Below are positions 1 through 13,835 of a stretch of DNA of 64,000 nt, one piece after another (the first letter of the stretch is position 1; each line of letters starts with the position of its first letter). Under the pieces are notes generated by a model that worked only from the letters and a program-made list of their open reading frames with translations, was not told the DNA's origin and did no database searches. The position numbers and the translations under genes are program-made. The DNA is from Arthrobacter sp. B3I9 (GTDB lineage Bacteria; Actinomycetota; Actinomycetes; Actinomycetales; Micrococcaceae): the NCBI RefSeq assembly GCF_030816935.1, contig NZ_JAUSYO010000001.1, positions 496,001 to 560,000 on the forward strand, read 5' to 3'.

Positions 1-416
<416 letters not shown>

Positions 417-641
417 ACACACCACCCCCGCAAACGGCACTTCAAAAGACGTTTGCACCACGGGGTGGTAAAAAGAAACAAGACTGCTTGCGTCCACTAT
501 GTGGTTCCCAACCAACAAACCCGTTGCTTGAGAACCGAACAACTGAATAACAACACCACCCCTGCCCTCACCGGCAGGAGCACAAGTTGTAACCACACAG
601 ACTTCCCACCCTCGGCCCAGGCCTGGGGGGCGGGTAACAGG
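417..641 (+). other. 23S-5S spacer with 23S processing-stem arm
   Basis: No gene. Positions 480-518 (around TGCGTCCACTATGTGG) can pair with the 16S-23S spacer element near 4889-4927 (around CATAGTGGACGC) in a full transcript. This is the usual base-paired stem that lets RNase III cut out pre-23S. The 16S-23S partner of this left operon is outside the window. Confidence 0.7.
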
Positions 642-760
642 GTTACGGCGGTCATAGCGTGGGGGAAACGCCCGGTCCCATCCCGAACCCGGAAGCTAAG
701 ACCCACAGCGCCGATGGTACTGCACCCGGGAGGGTGTGGGAGAGTAGGTCACCGCCGGAC
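642..760 (+). rRNA. rrf: 5S ribosomal RNA
   Basis: About 119 nt starting GTTACGGCGG and ending ACCGCCGGAC, whose ends pair. Internal conserved segments CCCGATCCCATCCCGAAC-type (here GGTCCCATCCCGAACCCGG) and GGAAGCTAAG are present. Identical to the second copy at 8414-8532. A terminator follows within 20 bases. Confidence 0.93.
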
Positions 761-776
761 ATAAATTAACACGGTC

Positions 777-816
777 GAGAGCCTCCAACCACCAGGTCGG
801 AGGCTCTCCCGCATTT
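777..816 (+). terminator. rrn operon terminator
   Basis: Perfect 10 bp stem GAGAGCCTCC (777-786) and GGAGGCTCTC (799-808) with a 12-base loop, followed by a short T-containing tail (GCATTT). It lies 17 bases after 5S and is repeated exactly after the second 5S gene. Confidence 0.85.
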
Positions 817-982
817 AACGCCCCGCCGCGTCGTCCCGTCTGCCCGGCGTCCCTGGGTGCACCTGCGCGCTGCCGGCGCCGTCCGGCAGCTGCGTCCCGC
901 AGCTACCGGCACCCGCCTTGCCGGGGGGCCACCGGGCACCCGCCGACACCGACGGACTCCCCTGACGCCAGCCGGCAGCGGC

Positions 983-1192
983 GGTTGTCGGTCGACGCCT
1001 GGCCCCAATATGGGCCGCGGCCGCTTTTCGCATGCGTAGACGGGTTCTACTTTCTGTCCTATCCAGATGAGGGTGTTGCGGTCGGCGGCGCGCACGACAG
1101 TGGCATGGCAATCGGCATGACCCTCTAGCGCAATTTCGCTACGTCGTGCTAGTTTTTTGGACATCGTGACCCGTCGGCAGGAGGTGAGACCC
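983..1192 (+). promoter_or_regulatory. Structured leader with terminator-like hairpin
   Basis: Unique sequence between the repeat end and the lipase leader peptide, with no gene seen. GCACGAC (1092-1098) pairs with GTCGTGC (1143-1149), enclosing a smaller hairpin TAGCG-CAATTT-CGCTA. A run of six T follows at 1153-1158. This has the form of an intrinsic terminator or attenuator placed ahead of the lipase gene, so transcription probably starts upstream of 1090. I found no convincing -35/-10 pair. The regulatory role is inference. Confidence 0.4.
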
Positions 1193-1252
1193 ATGTACGC
1201 AGTATCCGCACCGGGCGCTCCCCTGCAGTCCACGATCGCGCGATTGAGCTAA
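1193..1252 (+). CDS. Putative 19-residue leader peptide
   Basis: A short frame, ATG at 1193 to TAA at 1250-1252, coding 19 residues that begin MYAVSAPGAP. It is preceded by one of the best ribosome binding sites in the region (GGAGGTGA at 1180-1187). It ends 46 bases before the lipase start. There is no run of a single amino acid, so it does not resemble a classical amino-acid attenuation leader. Its coding sequence contains one arm of the hairpin described at 1214-1298. The strong binding site and position support translation, but no homology is known to me. Confidence 0.45.
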   Translation: MYAVSAPGAPLQSTIARLS

Positions 1253-1298
1253 TCGCTACCGGGAGCGCCTAACAGGCAATTCGCGAAAGGCGACTCCC
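1214..1298 (+). promoter_or_regulatory. Alternative-pairing leader of the lipase gene
   Basis: Three segments compete. A is GGCGCTCCC (1214-1222), inside the leader peptide. B is GGGAGCGCC (1261-1269). C is GGCGACTCCC (1289-1298), which covers the end of the lipase ribosome binding site and abuts its ATG. A pairs perfectly with B over 9 bp. B also pairs with C with one bulged A. A:B would leave the lipase start free. B:C would mask it. A ribosome sitting on A would favour B:C, so leader translation could switch the lipase off. The pairing is seen; the switching is inferred. Confidence 0.45.
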
Positions 1299-2288
1299 AT
1301 GAACACAACACCTTCTTGGACTCTGCATCTCCCCTCAACGACGGCCTCGGACCAGCCGAGGTCAGACCAGGATCAGCCGCAGCTCGACGCCACAAAGCGG
1401 ATACGCGCAGCGGGTGAGCGCGCGTTGATCCTCGGCGGCGGCGGATCGACAGGCAATGCGTGGCTGATCGGCGTCGTCGCCGGGCTGTTTGAGGCCGGGT
1501 TGGACGTGACCCAGGCCGATCTGGTCATCGGGACGTCCGCCGGATCGACCGCCGCGGCTCAGATGGCTGGCGCGACCCCTGCCGGACTGCTGGCCGACAT
1601 CCTCGCTCCTGCATCCCTGCCACCGAACGGGCTGGCTGGATCCGGCCGTGGACCTGTCCCGATCGCGCCGGCGTCGAATCACATGGAGAGGACGAGCGCA
1701 ATCATCGCCGCCGCCGGGGATGCGGCTGACATGCGCCGCAGGATGGGTGCGGCGGCTCTCGAGATGGACGGGGTGTCGGACGGCGCTAGGCAAAGACGGT
1801 GGCGCTCTACCGTCGCCGCTCGGCTGCCCAATCAACTCTGGCCCCAACGGCAAATGCTCATCACGGCTGTTAATGCGCAGACAGGTGAACCGGTTGTGTT
1901 CGACCGCCACAGCGGGGTCGACTTGGTGGACGCCATCGCCGCCAGCTGCGCCAGTGGCTTCCCCTACCGTATCGGCGGCAGCCGATACATCGACGGCGGC
2001 TACCGATCCAACGCTGAGAATGCCGATCTGGCGGCCGGATACGCCAGGGTGCTGGTGCTGTCACCGTTCGGCGGAAGATCAAGGACGCCGGTCGACTGGG
2101 GCATGCACCTTGCAACCCAGGTCGAAGAACTACGCGCAAGCGGCAGCAGAGTGGAAACCGTCTTTCCGGATAGCGAGCACATGTTCGGCCCGAATGCCAT
2201 GGATCTGTCGTTGCGTCCGGCTGCTGCTCGAGCTGGTTATAACCAAGGCAGAGCAGTCGCCGGGCAGCTCACCGCATTCTGGCGCTGA
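1299..2288 (+). CDS. Patatin-like phospholipase family protein
   Basis: 329 residues. The hallmarks of a patatin-type serine acyl hydrolase are present in order: a glycine-rich oxyanion hole GGGGSTG (46-52), a nucleophile elbow GTSAG with Ser80 (78-82), and a catalytic Asp in DGG (Asp232). No signal peptide is seen, so action is probably cytoplasmic or at the inner membrane face on phospholipid or acylglycerol. The start is set by the binding site GAAAGG (1285-1290), 8 bases before ATG. It is the only protein gene between two rRNA operons and is followed by the promoter region of the next operon. The natural substrate is unknown. Confidence 0.85.
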   Translation: MNTTPSWTLHLPSTTASDQPRSDQDQPQLDATKRIRAAGERALILGGGGSTGNAWLIGVVAGLFEAGLDVTQADLVIGTSAGSTAAAQMAGATPAGLLADILAPASLPPNGLAGSGRGPVPIAPASNHMERTSAIIAAAGDAADMRRRMGAAALEMDGVSDGARQRRWRSTVAARLPNQLWPQRQMLITAVNAQTGEPVVFDRHSGVDLVDAIAASCASGFPYRIGGSRYIDGGYRSNAENADLAAGYARVLVLSPFGGRSRTPVDWGMHLATQVEELRASGSRVETVFPDSEHMFGPNAMDLSLRPAAARAGYNQGRAVAGQLTAFWR

Positions 2289-2564
2289 CGCCCACGACAC
2301 CAGTCGATGCGCTATGCGCAACGGCGCCTGGTCACGCTCGACGGCCCGCAGGCATGAACCCGCCGGGGTGGCCGGCGTCCGACCCCTGACCGCGATGCCA
2401 CAGCGACTCTGCAGACGCTATCGGGCGCTACCGTTGCGTGCCGCTCGGTGACCCAAAGCACAGTGCACCTCTGTTGCGGAACGGGACGTTTTTAAGGCCT
2501 GAATAGCCGTACAAGCCTTTGGTGGCGCGGGTTAGTGGCACTGGCGCGGGCGGCCCGACTGGAG

Positions 2565-2593
2565 TTGCGGTGGGGGTGGGGTGGGTGTATTGT
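2565..2593 (+). promoter_or_regulatory. Candidate rrn promoter P1
   Basis: TTGCGG (2565-2570), 17 bases, then TATTGT (2588-2593). The spacer is very G-rich. About 430 bases upstream of 16S, a common distance for a distal rRNA promoter. Judged by eye only. Confidence 0.4.
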
Positions 2594-2749
2594 TTTCTAA
2601 GTCGCCGAGAGGGAGACCAGCGGGAATGCTGGGAACCGGAGGCGGCCAATCCCCTAAAATTTTCAAGGCCAGGATCTGGTTGGCGTTTTGTGCGCTGCGG
2701 GTTCGGGTGGGGCTGGTTGGGTTGCTGGTGTGGGTCCTGGAAGCGGGAT

Positions 2750-2778
2750 TTGCATTGGGGGCCGGGACCGGGTAAGTT
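2750..2778 (+). promoter_or_regulatory. Candidate rrn promoter P2 (main)
   Basis: TTGCAT (2750-2755), 17 bases, then TAAGTT (2773-2778), followed by GTTGCTCCGGAGCGAT, a GC-rich initial transcribed segment. TAAGTT-type -10 boxes are usual for rRNA promoters in this group. It lies 60 bases before the processing arm. Confidence 0.6.
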
Positions 2779-2837
2779 TGAAAAGTTGCTCCGGAGCGAT
2801 CCGCGACTGTGATGGTTGTGGTGGTGCCGGGTGTGTC

Positions 2838-2866
2838 TGTTGTTTGAGAACTCAATAGTGTGCCAA
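2838..2866 (+). other. Pre-16S processing stem, 5' arm
   Basis: The 29 bases here (core TTTGAGAACTCAATAGTGTG) pair with 4756-4784 in the 16S-23S spacer (core CACACTGTTGGGTCC) with two mismatches and several G-U pairs. The two arms flank 16S, as expected for the RNase III stem. The TTGTTTGAGAACTCAATAGTG element is a well-known actinobacterial rRNA leader sequence. Confidence 0.75.
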
Positions 2867-3014
2867 GTTTGTTGATACCAATTTATTGTAATGGATTGGT
2901 TGTTTTGCCGGATTATGCCACCCCGTGGTGTGGTCTGGTTTTTACAGCTGGTTTCAAATTTTGTGCAGTCAATGCTCCCGTTTTCCCGGGGGTTGTTGGT
3001 TGTGTCTGTTTTTC

Positions 3015-8188
<5,174 letters not shown>

Positions 8189-8413
8189 ACACACCACCCC
8201 CGCAAACGGCACTTCAAAAGACGTTTGCACCACGGGGTGGTAAAAAGAAACAAGACTGCTTGCGTCCACTATGTGGTTCCCAACCAACAAACCCGTTGCT
8301 TGAGAACCGAACAACTGAATAACAACACCACCCCTGCCCTCACCGGCAGGAGCACAAGTTGTAACCACACAGACTTCCCACCCTCGGCCCAGGCCTGGGG
8401 GGCGGGTAACAGG

Positions 8414-8532
8414 GTTACGGCGGTCATAGCGTGGGGGAAACGCCCGGTCCCATCCCGAACCCGGAAGCTAAGACCCACAGCGCCGATGGTACTGCACCCG
8501 GGAGGGTGTGGGAGAGTAGGTCACCGCCGGAC
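8414..8532 (+). rRNA. rrf: 5S ribosomal RNA
   Basis: Second copy of the 5S gene, identical to 642-760. It closes the complete 16S-23S-5S operon. The 23S-5S spacer before it (8189-8413) contains the pre-23S 3' processing arm at about 8252-8290. Confidence 0.93.
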
Positions 8533-8548
8533 ATAAATTAACACGGTC

Positions 8549-8588
8549 GAGAGCCTCCAACCACCAGGTCGGAGGCTCTCCCGCATTT
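8549..8588 (+). terminator. rrn operon terminator
   Basis: Same 10 bp GAGAGCCTCC/GGAGGCTCTC hairpin as at 777-816, ending the complete rRNA operon. Confidence 0.85.
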
Positions 8589-8754
8589 AACGCCCCGCCG
8601 CGTCGTCCCGTCTGCCCGGCGTCCCTGGGTGCACCTGCGCGCTGCCGGCGCCGTCCGGCAGCTGCGTCCCGCAGCTACCGGCACCCGCCTTGCCGGGGGG
8701 CCACCGGGCACCCGCCGACACCGACGGACTCCCCTGACGCCAGCCGGCAGCGGC

Positions 8755-9032
8755 CCACGAAGAGGCCCGCAGGGCGCCCGTCGTCGCCAACGCGCCGTGG
8801 CAGGGGTAACCGCTGGTTGGATGCGTACTGGGGTACGGGGTTCCGGGCGACTGTCCGCTGCCGGCGGAAATACCCCGCGAAACCCTCTGATTCAGGTGAT
8901 TTTCCCCGAAAAACGCTGAAAACACGCGGAATTTGCCACCTCCGCCCCGGCAAGCTGGTAAGTTTTCGAACAGTGGCTTGTGCGCACGCCGTGTGCAGGC
9001 TCCCGAAATCATGAGCGTCCAGGAGGACATAA
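8755..9032 (+). promoter_or_regulatory. Upstream region of HU gene with weak promoter candidate
   Basis: No gene seen in these 278 bases. TGGTAAGTT with a -10-like TAAGTT at 8959-8964 is preceded by TTGCCA at 8933-8938. The 20-base spacing is too long for an ideal sigma-70-type promoter, so only the -10 is worth weight. Confidence 0.3.
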
Positions 9033-9320
9033 ATGGCTAAGAACCGTAGTGAACTTGTTGCAGAGGTAGCGGGCAAGGCCGGCACCAGCCAGGCTGCCGT
9101 CAACTCCGTGCTCGATGCACTGTTCGAGGTTTTCGAGACCTCTGTCGCCGCGGGCGAAAAGATCACCATCCCGGGCTGGCTGTCCGTTGAGCGCACCGAC
9201 CGTGCAGCTCGCACCGGCCGCAACCCGCAGACCGGCGAGACCATCCAGATCGCCGCTGGCCACAGCGTCAAGCTGTCCGCTGGCTCCAAGCTCAAGGCTG
9301 CAGTCTCCTCGAAGAAGTAG
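9033..9320 (+). CDS. hup: HU family DNA-binding protein
   Basis: 95 residues, the size of the short HU form rather than the long mycobacterial HupB with a basic tail. It begins MAKNRSELV and carries the HU fold with the beta-arm segment near residues 50-72 (GRNPQTGE). HU bends and compacts DNA as a nucleoid protein. A strong binding site AGGAGG stands just before ATG 9033. Monocistronic: its own terminator follows 17 bases after the stop. Codon use is strongly biased, as expected for an abundant protein. Confidence 0.95.
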   Translation: MAKNRSELVAEVAGKAGTSQAAVNSVLDALFEVFETSVAAGEKITIPGWLSVERTDRAARTGRNPQTGETIQIAAGHSVKLSAGSKLKAAVSSKK

Positions 9321-9337
9321 TCTTCGCTAAGCGACTC

Positions 9338-9374
9338 AAAAGAGCGGCAGCCCCCGGGGTTGCCGCTCTTTTCG
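9338..9374 (+). terminator. Terminator after hup
   Basis: AAAAGAGCGGCA (9338-9349) pairs with TGCCGCTCTTTT (9361-9372) around an 11-base loop. The T-run is part of the 3' arm. A textbook intrinsic terminator. Confidence 0.9.
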
Positions 9375-9486
9375 TGTCATGGAGGACCGAAGGCGCCGGG
9401 CCCCCGCAATAGTGCTAGCTCTGGAGGCCCCCAGTACCGGCCGCCTCCGATTCGGCGACCGGCCGGACGTAGCGGACAATGGATGT

Positions 9487-11646
9487 GTGCCTTCCGCAGC
9501 AAATCCCCGTGCCACCACCGTTCCGCCGAACCCCTCGGGGGGAGCGCGGGGCGCTGCGGCTGCTCGCGGGGGCGTCTCCCGTGGGTGGCTGTTTGTCGGA
9601 GTTGTGGCGCTCTTTGCCGGCCTTGCACTCGCCCTGCTCTTCTCCGGGGCTGCTGCCGCCCGTCAGGTCTCGGACCCCGGTGCCCTGGTCCGCTGGGGCC
9701 TGCCGGTCAGCAAGGCTATTTCCAACGTCTCATTGGCCACTGTGATCGGCGGCCTCATTTTCGCCGTTGGCATCCTGCCTCGATCCGTCGGAGCCTCGCG
9801 GTCCAAGGACTCGGACGGATCCGAACATCCAGCCTTTACCCGCTCCCTGACCGTCGCGGCGGGGGCAGGCGCTGTCTGGACGCTGGCCGCGATCGCAGTG
9901 CTGGTGCTGAGCTACTCAGACGTGGCGGGCCAAGGGCTTTCCGCTGACTCGGAGTTCACCCGCTCCCTGGTCTACTTCATGACGGACATCGAAACCGGCC
10001 GGGCATGGCTCGCCGTCGTCATCATTGCGGCAGTAGTTACCACGGCGCTTTTTGGCGTCCGTTCCCTCGGCGGCCTGGCGGCAACCCTGGTGCTAGCCTT
10101 CGTAGGCCTGGTTCCCGCAGCATTGATCGGCCACTCCTCCAGCTCAAGTGACCATGAAGGCGCCATCAATTCACTCGGGCTGCACGTCGTCGGTGTCTCG
10201 GCGTGGGTGGGCGGGATCATCATGCTGGTGCTCCTTTCCGGCGTGCTGAATGCGGGAGCCGGCGCTTCCGGCAAGGCAAGCCGGACGGACATCACCGAGC
10301 CGACACTGCGCCGCTTTTCAACCCTGGCCGGTTTCGCCTTCGTCCTGGTGTTCGCCTCGGGCGTGGTCAACGCCACCATCCGCGTGACCAGCTGGTCGGA
10401 CCTCTTCGGTTCTCCCTACGGGCAGCTAATTGTGGCGAAGGCCGCGGCGACCCTGGTGCTCGGCGGCGTCGGCCTGATGCACCGCAGCTGGGTCATCCCC
10501 CAGCTGGGCAGCCTGGGTGGCGGCATGTCCGCACGGCGGGTGCTCTGGCAGCTCGTCGTGGTGGAGCTGATCGTCATGGGGGCAACGTCCGGCATCGCCG
10601 TGGCGCTCGGCCGCTCCGCGCCACCGGCACCCACGACCATCGCCCCTGATGTCTCGCCCGCCTTCATTCTCTCCGGGTACGATCTTCCGCCCGAGCTCAC
10701 ACCTTCGCGCTGGCTGACCGAGTGGCGGCCTGACTGGCTCTGGGTCGCCGTCGCGGCCTTCGGCCTGGTGTCCTACTTCCTGGGAGTCTGGAAGGTGACG
10801 CGGCGCGGCGACACCTGGTCCGTCTTCCGGTCCGTGAACTGGGTGGTCGGGCTGGTGGTCCTGACGTACATCACCTCCGGTCCGCCGTCGGTCTACGGCC
10901 GGATCCTGTTCTCGGCGCACATGGTGGACCACATGGCCCTGACCATGGTGGCTCCTATCTTCCTGGTCCTGGGCGCGCCGGTGACGCTGGCGCTCCGGGC
11001 CCTGCCGGCGCGCCGCGACGGCTCGCGGGGGCCGCGTGAGTGGCTGCTGGTCTTCGTGCATTCCAAGTTCTCCCAGCTGGTGACCCACCCATTGTTTGCC
11101 GCCGCGAACTTCGCCGGCTCGATCGTCCTGTTCTACTACTCGGACGCGTTCGGTTACGCCATGCGGAACCATATCGGCCACGAGCTGATGATCCTTCATT
11201 TTTCCTTGACCGGTTACATCTTCGTGTTGACCATGATCGGCACGGACCCGCTGCCGCGCCGCGCGCCCTATCCCATGCGACTGCTGCTCCTGCTGGCCAC
11301 GATGGGCTTCCATGCCTTTTTCGGTGTCTCAATCATGGGTGGGACAGGTCTGCTCGCCGCGGACTACTTCGGCAATCTCGGCCGCCCCTGGGGTCCCTCC
11401 GCCCTGCTGGACCAGCAGATAGGCGGTGGAGTGGCCTGGGGCATCGGTGAAGTGCCCACGCTGCTGGTGGCGATCGGCGTCGCTGTCATGTGGTCCCGCT
11501 CCGACGCCCGGGAGTCCAAGCGGACCGACCGGGCCGCCGACAGGAATAACGACGCCGATCTCACTGCTTATAACGACATGTTTGCCAAGTTGGCCGAACG
11601 CGATGCCAAGCTGGCTGAACGCAACTCAAAGCTGGAAGGACGCTGA
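9487..11646 (+). CDS. CopD-CtaG fusion: copper resistance / cytochrome c oxidase assembly membrane protein
   Basis: 719 residues from a GTG at 9487. An ATG at 9379 would extend it to 755 residues, but that start sits a few bases after the hup terminator and adds a low-complexity tail; GACAAT just before 9487 suggests a near-leaderless transcript. The N-terminal half is a CopD-like multi-helix domain. The C-terminal half is caa3-type CtaG with SAHMVDHMALTMVAPIFLVLG and NHIGHELMILHFSLTG, histidines of the type thought to handle copper for oxidase assembly. The tail has repeated K/R/E-rich AERDAKLAERNSKLE-like heptads. It overlaps the next gene by one base (TGATG), so the two are translationally coupled. 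Confidence 0.85.
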   Translation: MPSAANPRATTVPPNPSGGARGAAAARGGVSRGWLFVGVVALFAGLALALLFSGAAAARQVSDPGALVRWGLPVSKAISNVSLATVIGGLIFAVGILPRSVGASRSKDSDGSEHPAFTRSLTVAAGAGAVWTLAAIAVLVLSYSDVAGQGLSADSEFTRSLVYFMTDIETGRAWLAVVIIAAVVTTALFGVRSLGGLAATLVLAFVGLVPAALIGHSSSSSDHEGAINSLGLHVVGVSAWVGGIIMLVLLSGVLNAGAGASGKASRTDITEPTLRRFSTLAGFAFVLVFASGVVNATIRVTSWSDLFGSPYGQLIVAKAAATLVLGGVGLMHRSWVIPQLGSLGGGMSARRVLWQLVVVELIVMGATSGIAVALGRSAPPAPTTIAPDVSPAFILSGYDLPPELTPSRWLTEWRPDWLWVAVAAFGLVSYFLGVWKVTRRGDTWSVFRSVNWVVGLVVLTYITSGPPSVYGRILFSAHMVDHMALTMVAPIFLVLGAPVTLALRALPARRDGSRGPREWLLVFVHSKFSQLVTHPLFAAANFAGSIVLFYYSDAFGYAMRNHIGHELMILHFSLTGYIFVLTMIGTDPLPRRAPYPMRLLLLLATMGFHAFFGVSIMGGTGLLAADYFGNLGRPWGPSALLDQQIGGGVAWGIGEVPTLLVAIGVAVMWSRSDARESKRTDRAADRNNDADLTAYNDMFAKLAERDAKLAERNSKLEGR

Positions 11647-13628
11647 TGAGCGAAACAGTACGCACCCACCTGCGGGTCCGAGCCTCCGAACTGGTGGGCC
11701 GTAACTGGCTGAACACCGGCGGAAAGTCCCTCGACCTGGAATCCCTCCGCGGCAAGATCGTGCTGCTGGACTTCTGGACGTTCTGCTGCATCAACTGCCT
11801 GCACGTCCTGGACGAACTCCGCCCGCTCGAGCAGCAGTACTCCGATGTCCTCGTCACGGTCGGCGTGCACTCGCCCAAGTTCGAGCACGAGGCAGATCCT
11901 GTAGCGTTGGCCGCGGCCGTGGAACGCTACGAGATCCACCACCCGGTCCTCGATGACCCCGAACTGGATACCTGGAAGGCTTACACGGCACGCGCCTGGC
12001 CGACCTTGGTGGTCATCGACCCCGAGGGCTACATCGTGGCGCACCTCTCCGGTGAGGGCCACGCGGACGGCCTTTCCGTGCTTATTCCCGAACTCATCGC
12101 CGAGCACGAAGCCAAGGGCACGCTGCACCGCGGAAACGGGCCCTATGTGGCGCCTGAACCGACGTCGGGCACGCTGCGCTTCCCCGGCAAGGCCCTGTAC
12201 CTCCCGGCCGGCCGCGGAGCCGCACCCGAAGGTTCCGCGCCGGGTTCGGAATCCGGTGCCGGGTCCTGGCTCGTCACGGACACCGGCCACCACCGCCTGG
12301 TGCAGCTCTCCACCGATTTCCAAACGGTGCTGGGCACCTACGGTTCGGGTGAAAAGGGATACGCCGACGGCGGTGCTGATGACTCCCGCTTCAACGAGCC
12401 GCAGGGCCTGGTCCTGCTTCCCGAAGACGTCGCCCTCAAAGCGGGCTACGACGTCGTGGTTGCCGACACCGTCAACCATCGGCTTCGCGGGATCTCTCTC
12501 GCCGACGGCACCGTCAGCACCCTGGCAGGCAACGGCGTCCAGCGGTTGCTCGAAACCGGGCCGGCACGCGTGGACGAGGAAGGCGCCGCCTATGGCGCCC
12601 GGCTCGAGGCGGACCCCCTGGGCGTGTCCCTCAGCTCGCCTTGGGACGTCGTATGGTCCGTCAAGCTGAACGCCGTCGTCGTCGCGATGGCCGGAGTGCA
12701 CCAGATATTCAGCTTCGACCCGCTGTCCGGAGCGGTGTCCATCATCGCCGGCAACGGGCTGGAAGGCCTTCTGGACGGCCCTGCGGCGGAAGCCTGGTTC
12801 GCGCAGTCCTCCGGCCTCGCCGAGGACGCCGAAGGCCACATCTGGGTGGCCGATTCCGAAACCTCAGCCCTGCGCAAACTCGTCATCGGTGATGACGGGA
12901 GCATCGCGGTCGAAACGGCCGTGGGCAAGGGCCTGTTCGACTTCGGTTTCCGCGACGGAGAGGCGTCCGAGGCGCGGCTGCAGCACCCCCTCGGCGTCAC
13001 CGTGCTGCCGGACGGGTCAGTGGCGATCGCCGACACCTACAACGGTGCGGTCCGCCGCTACGATCCCGCCTCACGGACAGTGTCCACGCTGGCACGCGGG
13101 CTCTCCGAGCCCTCCGACGTCATTGTGGACCACACGCACGTCGCCGGGGCCGAGCCGCTGCTGGTGGTGGTCGAGGCCAACAAGCACCAGCTGGTGTACG
13201 TGCCGATCCCGAAGGAGGCCCAACAGGTGGACGAGGGCGCCGCCCAGACGCACCGGCCCAAGAGCCCTGTCGCACCCGGGCTGCTGCAGCTGACCGTCCG
13301 GTTCGCCGCGCCCACGGGCCAGAAGCTGGACGACCGCTGGGGCGACCCCACGCAGCTGAAGATCTCCTCCACCCCGCCGGAGCTGCTGCTGTCCGGCGGC
13401 GGGACCTCCGTGGGCCTGCTCCGCACGCTGGAACTTGCCTCCGACGTCCCGGAGGGCGTCCTGCATATCACCGCGCGGGCCGCGGCCTGTGACGGTCCGG
13501 AGGACGCCGACGGCGAGATCCCGGACCACGCCGCCTGCCACCTGTACCAGCAGGACTGGGGCATCCCGGTGCTGCTGCAGGCGGACGGTGACACTGAGCT
13601 CGTGCTGGACCTCCGCGGGATGGACTAA
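11646..13628 (+). CDS. Thioredoxin-like domain plus NHL-repeat protein
   Basis: 660 residues. The N-terminal 150 residues are a thioredoxin-fold (TlpA/AhpC-type) domain with active-site C48-I-N-C51 in FWTFCCINCLHV. NHL beta-propeller repeats follow from about residue 190 to 520 (for example VADTVNHRLRGI, IADTYNGAVRRY). A C-terminal beta-rich domain ends the protein. The layout matches the bacterial relatives of NHLRC2. No signal peptide, so likely cytoplasmic. Coupled to the CopD-CtaG gene, which hints at a redox role in copper or oxidase handling, but the function is not established. Confidence 0.85.
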   Translation: MSETVRTHLRVRASELVGRNWLNTGGKSLDLESLRGKIVLLDFWTFCCINCLHVLDELRPLEQQYSDVLVTVGVHSPKFEHEADPVALAAAVERYEIHHPVLDDPELDTWKAYTARAWPTLVVIDPEGYIVAHLSGEGHADGLSVLIPELIAEHEAKGTLHRGNGPYVAPEPTSGTLRFPGKALYLPAGRGAAPEGSAPGSESGAGSWLVTDTGHHRLVQLSTDFQTVLGTYGSGEKGYADGGADDSRFNEPQGLVLLPEDVALKAGYDVVVADTVNHRLRGISLADGTVSTLAGNGVQRLLETGPARVDEEGAAYGARLEADPLGVSLSSPWDVVWSVKLNAVVVAMAGVHQIFSFDPLSGAVSIIAGNGLEGLLDGPAAEAWFAQSSGLAEDAEGHIWVADSETSALRKLVIGDDGSIAVETAVGKGLFDFGFRDGEASEARLQHPLGVTVLPDGSVAIADTYNGAVRRYDPASRTVSTLARGLSEPSDVIVDHTHVAGAEPLLVVVEANKHQLVYVPIPKEAQQVDEGAAQTHRPKSPVAPGLLQLTVRFAAPTGQKLDDRWGDPTQLKISSTPPELLLSGGGTSVGLLRTLELASDVPEGVLHITARAAACDGPEDADGEIPDHAACHLYQQDWGIPVLLQADGDTELVLDLRGMD

Positions 13629-13650
13629 GCGCTTCCGGTTGATCGCCCCT

Positions 13651-13700
13651 GGCTGCTGACCGTGACCGACGCGTCACGGGCAGCAGCCTTTCGGCTTTTG
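13651..13700 (+). terminator. Terminator after thioredoxin-NHL gene
   Basis: GGCTGCTG (13651-13658) pairs with CAGCAGCC (13681-13688), with an inner GTGAC/GTCAC stem, followed by TTTCGGCTTTT. Confidence 0.7.
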
Positions 13701-13725
13701 CCAGCGGCCGATGCCGCAGCATTCC

Positions 13726-13763
13726 GCCGCCCGGCGGCCGTGGGAGCTCCAAAATCTGCCAGG
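13726..13763 (+). repeat. 38 bp imperfect direct repeat, left copy
   Basis: Starts GCCGCCCGGCGGCCG and ends CTGCCAGG. Matches 14801-14838 at 34 of 38 positions in the same orientation. The two copies flank the frameshifted DUF559 gene. Confidence 0.65.
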
Positions 13764-13835
13764 CGTGACACGGAATTGTCCACATAGGCCCGCCCGCCGG
13801 CGCCAGGCCGGCGTGGTGGGGCGAATCATGAGCCC

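Larger units (their letters stand above)
2289..3014 (+). other. rrn promoter and leader region
   Basis: Some 725 bases with no convincing gene. It holds two candidate promoters (2565-2593 and 2750-2778) and the pre-16S processing arm (2838-2866). The first 200 bases after the lipase stop show nothing I recognise. Confidence 0.7.

Noticed and set aside
9379..9486. Upstream start of CopD-CtaG at ATG 9379
   Set aside because: It begins a few bases after the hup terminator, lacks a ribosome site and adds residues with no membrane-protein character.
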